Positions 35,365 through 45,775 of a stretch of DNA of 64,000 nt are shown here, piece by piece. The DNA is from Neoechinorhynchus agilis (Eukaryota > Acanthocephala), in NCBI GenBank assembly GCA_051530055.1, contig CM121341.1:13702001-13766000 (forward strand), given 5' to 3'. The notes beneath the pieces are model-generated. The model saw nothing but the letters and a program-made list of their open reading frames with translations. It ran no database searches and had not been told where the DNA came from. Position 1 is the stretch's first letter. Every line of letters starts with the position of its first letter. The translations under genes were made by a program, and so were the position numbers.

Positions 35365-36119
35365 ATGATGGCGCAGACGAAGAGAAAGCCGTCGTTTGCG
35401 AATTTCCTATTTGACGAGAGTCAGCGAAGGGCTCGCATTCGCCAACACCTTCTGTCGATCAATATCATTGCTGGGATTATATTCGGTTTAACATGTCTCA
35501 GTGCATGCGTTATGGAACAACAAGCAGATGTTCGAGCTGGCAATATCGGAAATGTTTATATCCCAGCGAATTTCCTCAGTTCACTGGCATCGATTGCGGT
35601 CGGTCGGCAGTCGAGAGCAAGCAGTCCAGCAATGTTCCTGCTCAGAGATCGTCTTGCTTCCTGCATTCTGGGAATCATCTTTATAAGTTTTTTGTTTTAA
35701 CCATCAGTCTTAATTTCAGGGAAATGCTGGCAGCAACATGGAGAGAAGGTGTTAAAGTTGAAGCTAAAGTGATCATACCGAACACAATGCTCTTTATACT
35801 GCTTCTTCATCTTCCACTTGGAGCTATCGGTCTTTTTCTCAAAATCACATTGTTCTTCTTCAACACAGCTTCAGTTTCCGATTCATATGTTGCTCAAGTC
35901 GTATTTGATTCTACAATCGATTTGATGGCTCTAGCCGGGGCCATGTCTCGATCACTAAAAGGAATCGCAAAAATCAAAATGACCTTAGTGGATGAGTTCC
36001 TTCAGGTTTTGTTGGCTATCGGACTACTTATCTACGGTTCTAGATTGCACGAATCATCCATTGATAGATCCCGCTTTTTCGATGAACGTAACAAGAGATG
36101 GCGGTATCAAATTAAATGA
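35365..36119 (+). pseudogene. ORF B, copy 2 (interrupted membrane protein)
   Basis: Second copy of the multi-pass membrane ORF. The reading frame shifts by one base within the run of T residues after LGIIFISF, and the C-terminal part is more diverged than in copies 1 and 3 (it reads SRLHESSIDRSRFFDERN). The segment around 36120-36380 also carries many small differences, so this copy has been free to decay. Confidence 0.55.
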
Positions 36120-36507
36120 GATATACGTTCGATATGGGAAGGCTTTATAAAAAAGACAGGAGATACCCTCTTAAAAGTCGACTTACCCTTTGATAGTGAC
36201 GATGAACATGATGAGAATCGAGAACAAATTTGCGGCCGACAAAGAGCAACAAAACAAGGAAAAAAAAGGAGAGATTATTATTCCTTTTATTTCAGATCAA
36301 CCATTTTTAGTTGCAGGTTGCATCGGCTATAAAACTATTGATAAAAATAATTCGGATTTTCTAGAGAAAGCGCTGTAGTGAATTTTGTTTCGATCTCTCG
36401 TAAGGAAGCCATTGATCGCTCGGCAAAGAATAGATGTTGTTGAATTTCAGTGATAGAATACTCACTTAAAGAACATTCCGTATCTATCTATGTTTGGTCT
36501 TTTTAAC

Positions 36508-36604
36508 GGCCGATAATTTTTTTCTGGGCACACAGCTCACCGATCTGGTTCAGGGAAGCGCATAGCAGATCAGTGGGCTGTGTGCCCAAGGGAAAAATTA
36601 TCAG
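36508..36604. repeat. Hairpin, unit copy 2 (imperfect)
   Basis: Same hairpin as 25882-25973. The left arm has changed (ataatttttttctgggca) while the right arm keeps the original sequence, so this copy no longer pairs perfectly. Confidence 0.75.
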
Positions 36605-36788
36605 CCATGTAGCAACACAGAGATACCGAAAAGTTACCGACTAGCAAGGCTTCAAAAATAAAGATCATTAATAAGGATAAATCAAAGCGCCTGAGATGAA
36701 TAAAAGATCAAGGATCTGACACATTTAAAACTTACAAACATAATTTGCAAACAATTAATTTACAAGCAAAAACTTACAAGCAATCGGC

Positions 36789-37004
36789 ATGTCGACGATT
36801 CCATCGCCGTCCCCTCGCTCCACTCGGGACTTAACCATCTCACCAAACCACGATTCGCCGCATGTCGCACCGCTCACGCTGGACGCTGCTGACGCAGGCC
36901 CCCTCAAAGCGCAACCTGTTGATCACGCGGATCACGAGAGGACCGACGCTGTGTACTCCACTTGGAGAGTTTTATTAAACAAAAAACAACGTTCGAATAA
37001 TTAA
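36789..37004 (+). mobile_element. R2-like-endonuclease LINE, N-terminal fragment (duplicate)
   Basis: Second copy of the fragment at 26160-26375, with a few substitutions; it travelled with the larger duplicated segment. Confidence 0.6.
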
Positions 37005-37109
37005 CGACAATTTAACTGTGCAAACAGGTACTAAACCGATCGACAATGTAATCGACCGTATGCACGCATTTACGATCGATTACGGATGACCACTTTTATC
37101 ACATTCTGC

Positions 37110-38160
37110 CCCATTTATAATTTCCCCCCAGGTTTTCGTATTCGCGACGATCTCCGAGGTTGTTGATTAGCAGTTGGTGACTCTAGAGATAATTTGTCTG
37201 TTCCAGCATGCGTTTCGTCCTCAGTTTCTTCCTTTTCGTAATCTTGTGGTGCATTGTTGTTAGGTGATAAGTGGGATATCTCTCCGTCTTCCGACTCTTG
37301 GTCGTTGTTTGAATATGGGGCTAGCTCTCTAGTTGATATAATACTTTTGGTCCCGTCATCGAATTAAATTGTAGAATACCCATGATTGGCGTTTAGAAGA
37401 TCGACTTTCTCCATTCGGTCGTCATACTTGCTATTGCAAAACGGTTTTCTATGCCATACTGGACCTGTTTTTTTGAGCCAAGTTGGAAGGAGATTCGTAC
37501 ATCGTGCCTTTCGAGGGAAATTGAATAATCGTTCATGAGGAGTGGAATTCGTAGTAGTACACAGTAACGACCTCGTTGCATGAAGCGCCATTGGTAAGAC
37601 GGTTTCCCATTCTGTTAGGGGCAGAGATTTTGACGCTAGTAGCATTCTGACGTTTCGCCACAATATTCCGACATATCTATCACACTGACCTTACCACGCG
37701 CCGATTTCCTGCTTGATAGATTCAAAAGCTTCTAATTATTCTTGATTCTACTGGAATTCCGTGGTGCGAATGATCGGGTTGATTTTGGTTGAAAAGTCAG
37801 ATATCCAATTGGAATAAAACGAAAATATTCCCATGCAACGTTTCAAACTAGTCTTATCTGTTGGTGGTTTTAATGCCAAAAGACTCTATCCTTTCAGGAT
37901 CCGGTTTTATACTCTGGCAAGAAATTAGGTATCCCAGCATTGCTATCTGATTAATCCTGAAAATGTATCTTTTATCATTCAATGTCAAACCAAGATCTTC
38001 TGCGATTTTTTTAAAATTGTTTAAATTTGCATCGTGCTCGATATTGTCCAAATATGCATAGGTACCTTTCAGCTTGTTTTTATCAATGATCGACTTCATT
38101 ATTCTCTGAAAAATCGCTACGCCGTTAGTGATACCAAATGGAATCCGGGTCCTCAGATCA
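37110..38160 (-). mobile_element. Gypsy-type fossil A, shortened duplicate
   Basis: Duplicate of part of fossil A. It carries the integrase end and the reverse-transcriptase end but lacks the middle that is present at 27050-27970, so an internal deletion separates the two copies. It is broken in several places. Because it continues the duplicated unit, it arose by segmental duplication, not by a new insertion. Confidence 0.75.
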
Positions 38161-38164
38161 CTTC

Positions 38165-39240
38165 ATCATATTATGCGATTTTAACAAACTGCCGATCCTG
38201 CCCTCGCTCTCGCATCTCTCCTAACTCGTTACTTTCCCTACACGCTTCTCCTCCCGCCTTGATAAAATTTTCTCAAACATCAGGCAATATTCGTGCACTA
38301 CCAAACTTCCCCCGATCGCCTCGTCTGACCGTTGTTCCATCCTTCCCTCCCCCACATCGCCTTAAAAACGTTCCTTTTCCGACCCCTACGTTGTCTTGGG
38401 TAGGTGATCATCAACCCAATCCTTTGCTGCATGTGTCAGTTATCTTATCACGCAAAACCACTCTACCACCTTTGGCCCTTACCCCTCGATTGCAATGGGT
38501 TCTTTGTTAAATCTAATAGAATCTGCGATCAAGGCCCCCTTGGCTCGCAAAACAATACGAATCTCGAACCGCGATCCTCCATGGTTCTCGCCTTTTCTAA
38601 AAACCCTTCAAATACAGGTTACCAAAGCTTTCCGGTCAGGTAATCCTGCTTACCCCTCCCTCCATTCCACACTGACAAAACGCATCTTTGTAGCTCTCAA
38701 ATTATTCCTCTCATCTCGTCCGTTCCCAATCGAAACTGGTGGCGTGAAATAAAAAATGTCACTGGTCTTGGTAGATCCACCCCCTTCGCATCTCTCCCTA
38801 AATCTGATCTCCTCTCAATCCTTAACTCCATGAATAAAAACCTGTCCGTCCAAAACCTCCCATCCATTGTCCCAACCTCCCTTCTCACTTTCTGACCCGC
38901 CCATTCATACATGCCCTACCTTAGTTTCCCCTCTCGAAATCTTAGAGATCCTTAAACGCCTGCCCGCCATTCTTCCCCTAATTCGACTATCCCAAATTGG
39001 GCCATTCGTTTCATCATCCCGGAACTTATCGATCCTTTAACGCACATAACGAACCTTATCTTTCTACTGGGCTTTTTCCCATCGTATCTTAAAGAAGCCC
39101 GTGTCGCCCCCCTTCCCAAAAACGATAAGCCGATTTCCCCCACATACTTTCTCTAAAATCTTAGAAAAATGTTTTAAAACCCGCCAACTTCCGTTTTTCC
39201 TCAAAAACATCTCCCCTTCCCAATCAAGCAGATCTGCCAC
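38165..39240 (+). mobile_element. CR1/jockey-like LINE, endonuclease to RT start
   Basis: Plus strand. It begins inside the endonuclease (FIILCDFNKLPILPSLS, SSRLDKIFSNI, equivalent to the minus-strand LINE at 29150-28990), passes through a linker (PWFSPFLKTLQIQVTKAF) and reaches the start of the reverse transcriptase (IIPELIDPLTHITNLIFLLGFFPSYLKEARVAPLPK). The frame is broken several times. This is the same family as 28969-31115 and supplies the region missing there. Confidence 0.7.
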
Positions 39241-39344
39241 AAGTTGAGACCAAAATCGGAGCAGGCCCGGAGAAGAAGTGAATGTTCCTCTGAGTCGAAA
39301 GCTTTAGATCGTCATACAGTTTTCTATTTGGTTACTTTTCTTTA

Positions 39345-39435
39345 CATTCACCACCTCCCACCAAATTCCAGCTTTTGTCCTTCCTCGACCGTCGCCATCA
39401 CGCTGGCAGCATTGCCCCGTCGCTTTCCGTCCCAA
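39345..39435 (-). mobile_element. R2-like-endonuclease LINE, terminal 90 bp
   Basis: The segment tcaccacctcccaccaaatt...cagcattgcc matches 49337-49410, the 3' end of the longest LINE copy, almost exactly. It is a short 3'-only insertion or a recombination scrap. Confidence 0.75.
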
Positions 39436-39539
39436 TTACTCTTGTTCTGATGCTCTCCTTTGCATCTACGATACGCTTGTGTGCAGCTTAGATTCCAGCC
39501 CAGCATCTAGCGTCCGTCTCGTGCAACTGGATAATCCCA

Positions 39540-41085
39540 GAAACTTGTCCTGCTAACGAAGCCAGGTGTTATAACTGCCAAAAAAGTATGCATTTCGCTA
39601 AGATGTGCAGATCCAAAAAAAATTAGAATTCTATATATTACCTGACTTATGATGTGACATTATGTTGGGCTTGCCCTTTATCAAACTACACAAGGAATTA
39701 CGAGTAAAACTGAGTGGAGAGGGAAACATTCTCGAATTGACAGCCGCCGTTACCGATCATACATCAAGCGAGACCGTATTCAGCCTGACCCTTTTCGAAA
39801 ATTTGAGCGCTGATTGCCGGCCGATCGCCACGAAATCTAGATCGTATTTTGGAACGGATTTTCAATTTATCAAATCGGAGATAGGACGCATGCTTAAAGA
39901 TGATATTATAGAGACTTCAAACTCGCCATGGCGTGCTCAAGTTGTCCTCGTTAAAAAAAGAAAACGACAAAAAACGACTTGTTGTCGACTTTTCTCAAAC
40001 GATAAATAGGTTTACATACCTTGATGCCTACCCGTTACCGAAAATTGAAACCATAGTTAATGATATCGCAAAGAATACAATGTTTAGTCAAATTGACTTG
40101 AAGGATGCATACTATCAAGTTCCGAAAGACCAGGCTCTAACAGACTTAAGCCTTTCGACGACTTAGCGACTCCCACCGACAAGAAAACGCTTTAACGATT
40201 AATGGGATTTTTCGCGTACTACAGTCGGTGGATTCCGAATTATTCGAAGCGAATACAGCTCCTGGTATCGAATCACATAAAATTTCCCTTGTCCAATCAA
40301 ATAACGACCTTGATCCAGTCCCTAAAAGCCGATATCAAAAATGCGGTGATTAATAGTATCGACGAAGGAAAAGAATTTGTCTTTGAAACAGATGCTTCGG
40401 AAAACGCCTTTGGAGCGGCTTTATTCCAAAGTGGACGTAATGTGGCCTCCTTTTCGAAGACATTGAAAAAACACGAAAAGCGATACCATATCGTCGAAAA
40501 AGAAGCGTATGCTTTAGTTGAAGCTGTGAAACATTCTAGATATTTTTTGGCCATTCGACCATTCACTCCAGTCATTGATCAAAAATCAATCTCATTCATG
40601 ATGAACTAACAACATTCCAAAAAAATTAGAAACGAGCGAATCCTTCGTTGGAAGTTAGAACTATCCCTCTATAAATATACATTGAAATATCGCGCCAGAC
40701 GAAAAAATCTAGCAGCCGACGTTCTGCCATGCGATAGTTGCGCAGCAATAAATGACGGAGAAAATGGTTCGAGACTTCGACGACTCCACGAAAACCATAG
40801 AAAACTTGGTCATCCAGGTGTTACAAGAATGCAGCATTATACGAGGCAGAATAATATTGCCTTCTCTTTACAGGAAATCCGTGAAGTTATCGCCGCTTGC
40901 CCTGTTTGCTGTCGTATTAAACCGAGGTTTTTCAAGCAACAAGGTCTACAACTCGTCAAGACCACAAGACCTTTTGAACGTCTATCAATAGACTTCAAAG
41001 GACCGCTTCCTCGTACGAACAATGAGTACCAATTTCTAATAGTCGCCATCGATGAATATTCCAGGTTCCCGTTGGCTCAATAAAT
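39540..41085 (+). mobile_element. Gypsy-type LTR retrotransposon fossil C
   Basis: A plus-strand fossil of a gypsy-type element different from A and B. It keeps, in order, a gag zinc knuckle of the CCHC type (about 39555-39620), the start of the reverse transcriptase, part of the palm, RNase H and the first half of the integrase. It is broken in several places, lacks LTRs and stops abruptly at an inverted repeat at 41070-41137. Confidence 0.75.
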
Positions 41086-41137
41086 TGTTATAATATATGC
41101 CTGAACTAGACCTGAACTAAGTTTTATTGAGCCAACG
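41070..41137. repeat. 15-bp inverted repeat at element junction
   Basis: cgttggctcaataaa (41070-41084) is mirrored exactly by tttattgagccaacg (41123-41137), with cctgaacta twice in the loop. It sits exactly where gypsy fossil C stops and Penelope sequence begins. Confidence 0.8.
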
Positions 41138-41149
41138 AAACGAAATAAC

Positions 41150-42320
41150 AAAACGGACGTGCGCACATTTGATTCCGCCACTATCGATCGGTCAATTGTG
41201 ACGCTCAATATCACAATCACCCCCCTACAATATTGTTTCTTCCGAACTAGGAGGATTCGGGTTACGAGAGACCAACCTTCGGACTACCTGCCATTCCTCA
41301 ATCTCCGCTTCAAATCCGACGATGTATACAACTTCAATTGGTATCGAAAGCCATGCAGGAAGTCGATTGTGATGCACCGAGATTCTCACCATCCTTGGGC
41401 GATGAAAGCGGCGATATACGCTGGTGTGCATAAATCGGCAACCACCTGCTCATCGTCGTTGGAAGCGAAGCGTGGAGCGGTGGAAGCAGTAAACAAGATC
41501 TTCGCGGACAACGGATATTCGACAGAGATCGAAGGGTTCGTGCGAGAAGTGGAAAATAGAATTAGACGGGCGTTGGACCCATGAGTGAACGAAAGGACGA
41601 TAGGCCGATCCTACGAATTCCGTACGTGAGTGAAATGTTCACGAAGAGAGTCAAAGTACTGCTGAGGCAAGCGATATTGAATGTGCGTATTGTGCACAGA
41701 GGGTGTAGAACGCTGCGGAAGATGCTGACGAGAACGAGGCATCATGAGAATCATCAAGAATGCCCTCGGTCGTACCTAATGTGCAGATACGCAGCAGGTG
41801 CGAGGATGGACGAGGAGCGTCAGCAAGCAGTTGATCGTGACTGGAAGATGTGCGATCAGAGCAGTGTGGTTTACGAAATCCGGTGTGAACGGTGTCGGAT
41901 TGACCGTGGCCACTTGGTCACGTACGTGGGCAAAACAGAAAGGCCACTTCGCCAAAGAGTAACCGAGCATGTACGAAACTCGTTGAACCTAAGTGCGCAA
42001 TCGTATGTGACGACACCGTGGGCGAAACATTATTCGCGAGTCCACCCGGATCGAACAGTTCGGCTGTCCACGCGCATAATGTACAAAGCGCAGGATCCCG
42101 ACGAACTGTCGATGGCGGAAGCGCCGATCATCTCCCGAGAGACCCGGGATCGTGAGGACTCTAGCGGGCATCGGTCGGTCGGTAGAACACTCATTAACCA
42201 GAAGGATGAGTTGTCTGCCGTACTGAATCTCCTGTGAACCTCCACTCCACTCCACTCGCATTGCAGATTACACCCTGAAGAAGCCGTTGGACGGCGAAAG
42301 CTTGGTGTTTGAATAAAATC
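41150..42320 (+). mobile_element. Penelope-like element: RT thumb and GIY-YIG endonuclease
   Basis: Plus strand. 41159-41584 holds the end of the reverse transcriptase (FLNLRFKSDDVYNFNWYRKP, then MHRDSHHPWAMKAAIYAGV). 41581-42237 holds the Cys-containing linker (CPRSYLMCRYAAG) and the GIY-YIG domain SSVVYEIRCERC...VTYVGKTERPLRQRVTEH. The 3' end has ctgaagaagccgttggacgg followed by cgaaagc at 42275-42302 and an AATAAA at 42311. Two frames overlap at 41581, so at least one shift has occurred. The family differs from that at 32930-33860. Confidence 0.8.
42275..42302 (+). ncRNA. Hammerhead-like core at PLE 3' end
   Basis: The string ctgaaga, then the pairing gccg/cggc with a short loop, then gaaa has the order of a hammerhead core (CUGANGA, stem II, GAAA). 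Penelope-like elements are known to carry minimal hammerhead ribozymes in their terminal repeats. Stem I and stem III partners were not confirmed by eye, so activity is an inference. Confidence 0.4.
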
Positions 42321-42407
42321 TATCTTTCAGTCGGATTGTCTATCAAACAATCATCACTAGATAAAACATGCGGCTGAACAACCAAGCAGCGCTTAGTAAT
42401 TTTATCC

Positions 42408-42602
42408 AAAAAAAGTCATTTTTGTAATTACACACGAAAAAGTGCTGCCTTATTCAAGAAAAACTTTCCTTTTGAATTATTAACCAATAACACGATGCAT
42501 CTAAAGTCCATTAAGCCCTTTATACCATTTAGAGAACCGACAATCCAATTTATTTAATTAAAATTATCAAGAAGCAGAAAGTTTTAAAATGTTTATCACC
42601 GC
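42408..42602 (+). repeat. 195-bp direct repeat, left of unit copy 3
   Basis: Starts aaaaaaagtcatttttg and ends ttttaaaatgtttatcacc. A second copy of the same length and about 90 percent identity lies at 45430-45624. The two bracket ORF A, ORF B and the hairpin of copy 3. Confidence 0.85.
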
Positions 42603-43245
42603 CTCCTTCGAAATGGCAAACAGTAACCTATCTGCAATTTACAAGCTTACTTTTTTTATCCAGGCAGCGAACAACGAGGGTTTCAAAGCTAAAATAAACG
42701 ACTTAACAGCATTAAACTTTAAAACGGATGAAAATCTGCGAGTAAAAAACTATTTAAAGATTAACGATCAAATTTGTATCCATGGCAACCAAAGTTCGCT
42801 TACAAATGCGATCCTTTGGATGAGCGTAAAAATGAAAGACCGGCAAGAAAACAACAAGTCAGTCGTGTTTTCAGGAATAGATTCGGACGTTGACGTGTCG
42901 TTAAGACAGTCCGAATTTAACAAAAGCCCAGATATAAACTTGAAACTTGGTGCAATACTGGGAGCCGTTGAGGGCAGAGTTCGGTCGGTTGAAATTACCA
43001 TAGCAAGCGACGAGACAAAGGTCAGTATGAAAATGTTTGAAAATGCTTCGACGGAAAGGATTAAAACATTGGAGATCAACGTTGGTCACCTCAGTCGAGA
43101 GATCAGTGATTTGCAAATGGGCGACAGTTGTAGAAGCTATAGTTCCATTTCTCAAGATCGGAATTATTGTTCAAGTTTTAAAAGACCTCTAAGACGTACG
43201 ATGAGCTCATGTGAGCGACACTCTTCATGTGGACAATCTGAGTGA
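42589..43245 (+). CDS. ORF A, copy 3 (intact, unrecognised)
   Basis: The uninterrupted version of ORF A: 218 codons from ATG (MFITASFEMANSNLSAIYKL); an internal ATG, MANSNL, is at residue 9. The order is a short hydrophobic stretch (IYKLTFFIQAA), FKAKINDLTALNFKTDE, ICIHGNQSSLTNAILW, then the highly conserved VVFSGIDSDVDVSLRQ and LGAILGAVEGRVRSVEI. A coiled-coil-like segment follows (ENASTERIKTLEINVGHLSREIS) and a tail rich in Ser, Arg and Cys. There is no known domain, signal peptide or clear membrane helix. The ~710 bases between its stop and ORF B are equally conserved in all copies. It could be a host gene caught in duplication or part of an undescribed mobile unit. Confidence 0.55.
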   Translation: MFITASFEMANSNLSAIYKLTFFIQAANNEGFKAKINDLTALNFKTDENLRVKNYLKINDQICIHGNQSSLTNAILWMSVKMKDRQENNKSVVFSGIDSDVDVSLRQSEFNKSPDINLKLGAILGAVEGRVRSVEITIASDETKVSMKMFENASTERIKTLEINVGHLSREISDLQMGDSCRSYSSISQDRNYCSSFKRPLRRTMSSCERHSSCGQSE

Positions 43246-43955
43246 AGTTAATTAAAAGGGGTATTTTTCGACGATTTCTGTGAGCCCGAGATGAATGAGC
43301 TAGCCAAAGTAACAAACACTCATCTTAATAGATGATAAAAGCTGCTAAGATCACCGGGAAAATTCGCAAATGTCTCGGGCAAAATAATCAAACTCGTTCA
43401 TAAAATAGCTGAACTCGACAATTAAAACGATAATAATAATAATCGATTTTGAGCCTAATTATGGATTTCAGTGTATTTTGCTGGCTTTTACTCGCCGCAA
43501 ATAAACTTACAAAAGGAATAGTTACAATCTTCAAACGTACATAGAAATCATATTTGTGTAATTATTTCTCAAAGAAACTATGAAGTACTATTTCTTAAAT
43601 GCTGTCTAGTCGTTTCTCAGAAATAGCTAAATTCGAAAATTAGCATTTAGAGGCAAAAGCAGGAGATCAGAGACTTTGGTTTCCAGAATTTAAAAATAAT
43701 TCATCCTTCCAATGTTAAAATCGCGTGAAGACAGTCGCGCGCACCTCAAATATTCATAATGCTAATCTGTAGGATTATGTTCTTCTCTACTGCTGAAAAC
43801 ACATACATTTAGATCAAAGGCTAATTTTGGCAAATAATATTTAAAACTTCGATTCTCATAATTCTTCGCAGCTTCACTTTTAAAGATAAATGAGTTTCAC
43901 TTGCTCCTTCTAGAATGAATAATTCTTTATACTACACAGCAAACTTTGAGTCGCA

Positions 43956-44747
43956 ATGATGGCGCAGACGAAGAGACAGCCGTCGTTTGCAAATTTCCTA
44001 TTTGACGAGAGTCAGCGAAGGGCTCGCATTCGCCAACACCTTCTGTCGATCAATATCATTGCTGGGATTATATTCGGTTTAACATGTCTCAGTGCAGGCG
44101 TTATGGAACAACAAGCAGATGTACGAGCTGGCAATATCGGAAATGTTTATATCCTAGCGAATTTCCTCAGTTCACTGGCATCGATTGCGGTCGGTTGGCA
44201 GTCGAGAGCAAGCAGTCCAGCAATGTTCCTGCTCAGAGATCGTCTTGCTTCCTGCATTCTGGGAATCATCTTTATAAGTTTTTTTGTTTTAACCATCAGT
44301 CTTAATTTCAGGGAAATGCTGGCAGCAACATGGAGAGAAGGTGTTAAAGTTGAAGCTAAAGTGATCATACCTAACACAATGCTCTTTATACTGCTTCTTC
44401 ATCTTCCACTTGGAGCTATCGGTCTTTTTCTCAAAATCACATTGTTCTTCTTCAACACAGCTTCAGTTTCCGATTCATATGTTGCTCAAGTCGTATTTGA
44501 TTCTACAATCGTTTTGATGGCTCTAGCCGGGGCCATGTCTCGATCACTAAAAGGAATCGCAAAAATCAAAATGACCTTAGTGGATGAGTTCCTTCAGGTT
44601 TTGTTGGCTATCGGACTACTTATCTACGGTTCTAGATTGGTACGAATCATCCATTGGATAGATCCCGCTTTTTCGATGAACGTACGGAACATATATTGGT
44701 GGTATCTTCACTTAATGAGATATACGTTCGATATGGGAAGCTTTTGA
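43956..44747 (+). CDS. ORF B, copy 3 (intact multi-pass membrane protein)
   Basis: 263 codons from ATG (MMAQTKRQPSFANFLFDESQ). After a polar 30-residue N-terminus there are about five to six hydrophobic segments: LLSINIIAGIIFGLTCLSAG, NVYILANFLSSLASIAVG, CILGIIFISFFVLTISL, TMLFILLLHLPLGAIGLFL, VFDSTIVLMALAGAMS and FLQVLLAIGLLIYGSRL. A second frame, 44654-44905, continues with a charged tail (TPFDSDDEYDGEFEQIYSRQ...) and is also conserved, so the true C-terminus may lie there via a shift or splice near 44640. No family recognised. Same orientation and spacing relative to ORF A in all three copies. Confidence 0.6.
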   Translation: MMAQTKRQPSFANFLFDESQRRARIRQHLLSINIIAGIIFGLTCLSAGVMEQQADVRAGNIGNVYILANFLSSLASIAVGWQSRASSPAMFLLRDRLASCILGIIFISFFVLTISLNFREMLAATWREGVKVEAKVIIPNTMLFILLLHLPLGAIGLFLKITLFFFNTASVSDSYVAQVVFDSTIVLMALAGAMSRSLKGIAKIKMTLVDEFLQVLLAIGLLIYGSRLVRIIHWIDPAFSMNVRNIYWWYLHLMRYTFDMGSF

Positions 44748-45119
44748 GTGAAAAAAGATTAGGAGATAATCTTCTTAAAAGTCGACTTACTCCTTTTGAT
44801 AGTGACGATGAATACGATGGAGAATTCGAACAAATTTATAGCCGACAAAAGGAAGAAAACATGAAAAAGGCGTGCTATAGACGACGATCTTCTTCGAGTC
44901 TGTGATCAAATCATTTTTAGTTTGTACAGCATCATTAGAAACTATTGATAAAAATAATTCGACTTTCTAGAAAGCGTCAGAAGTTGAATTTTGTTTCGAT
45001 CTCTCGTAAGGAAGCCTATTGATCGCTCGGCAAAGAATAAGATAAAAGTGAATTTCAGTGATAGAATACTCACTTAAAGAACATTCCGTATCTATCTATG
45101 TTTGGTCTTTTTAACGGCC

Positions 45120-45211
45120 GATAATTTTTCCCTTGGGCACACAGCTCACCGATCTGGTTCAGGGAAGCGCATAGCAGATCAGTGGGCTGTGTGCCCAAGG
45201 GAAAAATTATC
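45120..45211. repeat. 26-bp perfect hairpin, unit copy 3
   Basis: Same perfect arms as copy 1 (45120-45145 and 45186-45211) with a 40-nt loop. Confidence 0.85.
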
Positions 45212-45429
45212 AGCCATGTAGCAACACAGAGATACCGAAAAGTTACCGACTAGCAAGGCTTCAAAAATAAAGAACATTCATAAGGATAAATCAAAGTGCC
45301 TGAGATGAATAAAAGATCAAGGATAAAACGTGTATTAATTGTATTTTCGTGCAAACGTTAACAAGATTATAACTCGTTTTTACTCTTATGAGGCACAATG
45401 AAGTCGTGTTAAAAGGTGAAATAAGTTCC

Positions 45430-45624
45430 AAAAAAAGTCATTTTTGTCATTACACACGAAAACGTGCTGTTTTATTCAAGAAAAACTTTCCTTTTTAATT
45501 ATTAACCAATAGCACAATGCATCTAAAGTCCATTAAGCCCTTTATACCATTTAGAGAACTGATAATCCAATTTATTTAATTAAAATTATCAAGAAGCAGA
45601 AAGTTTTAAAATGTTGATCACCAC
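45430..45624 (+). repeat. 195-bp direct repeat, right of unit copy 3
   Basis: Partner of 42408-42602, same length and orientation. Beyond it the sequence becomes single-copy host DNA leading to the PB1/ZZ gene. Confidence 0.85.
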
Positions 45625-45775
45625 CAAATAGGATTTTTAAATGAGCGAAATGCTAAGCCTTGGGATAAAGAAGTGTTGCTCTTGACATTTGCGAAAAAAT
45701 AGTTGTACGGTATAACCAACACAATCGTGAAACTTTCAAAAGTTCTTCATTAAGAAGTTTCGAATCAAGTTAAAG

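Noticed and set aside
42408-45624. 195-bp direct repeats as retroviral-type LTRs
   Set aside because: They lack TG...CA ends, there is no primer-binding site or purine tract beside them, and there is no pol between them.
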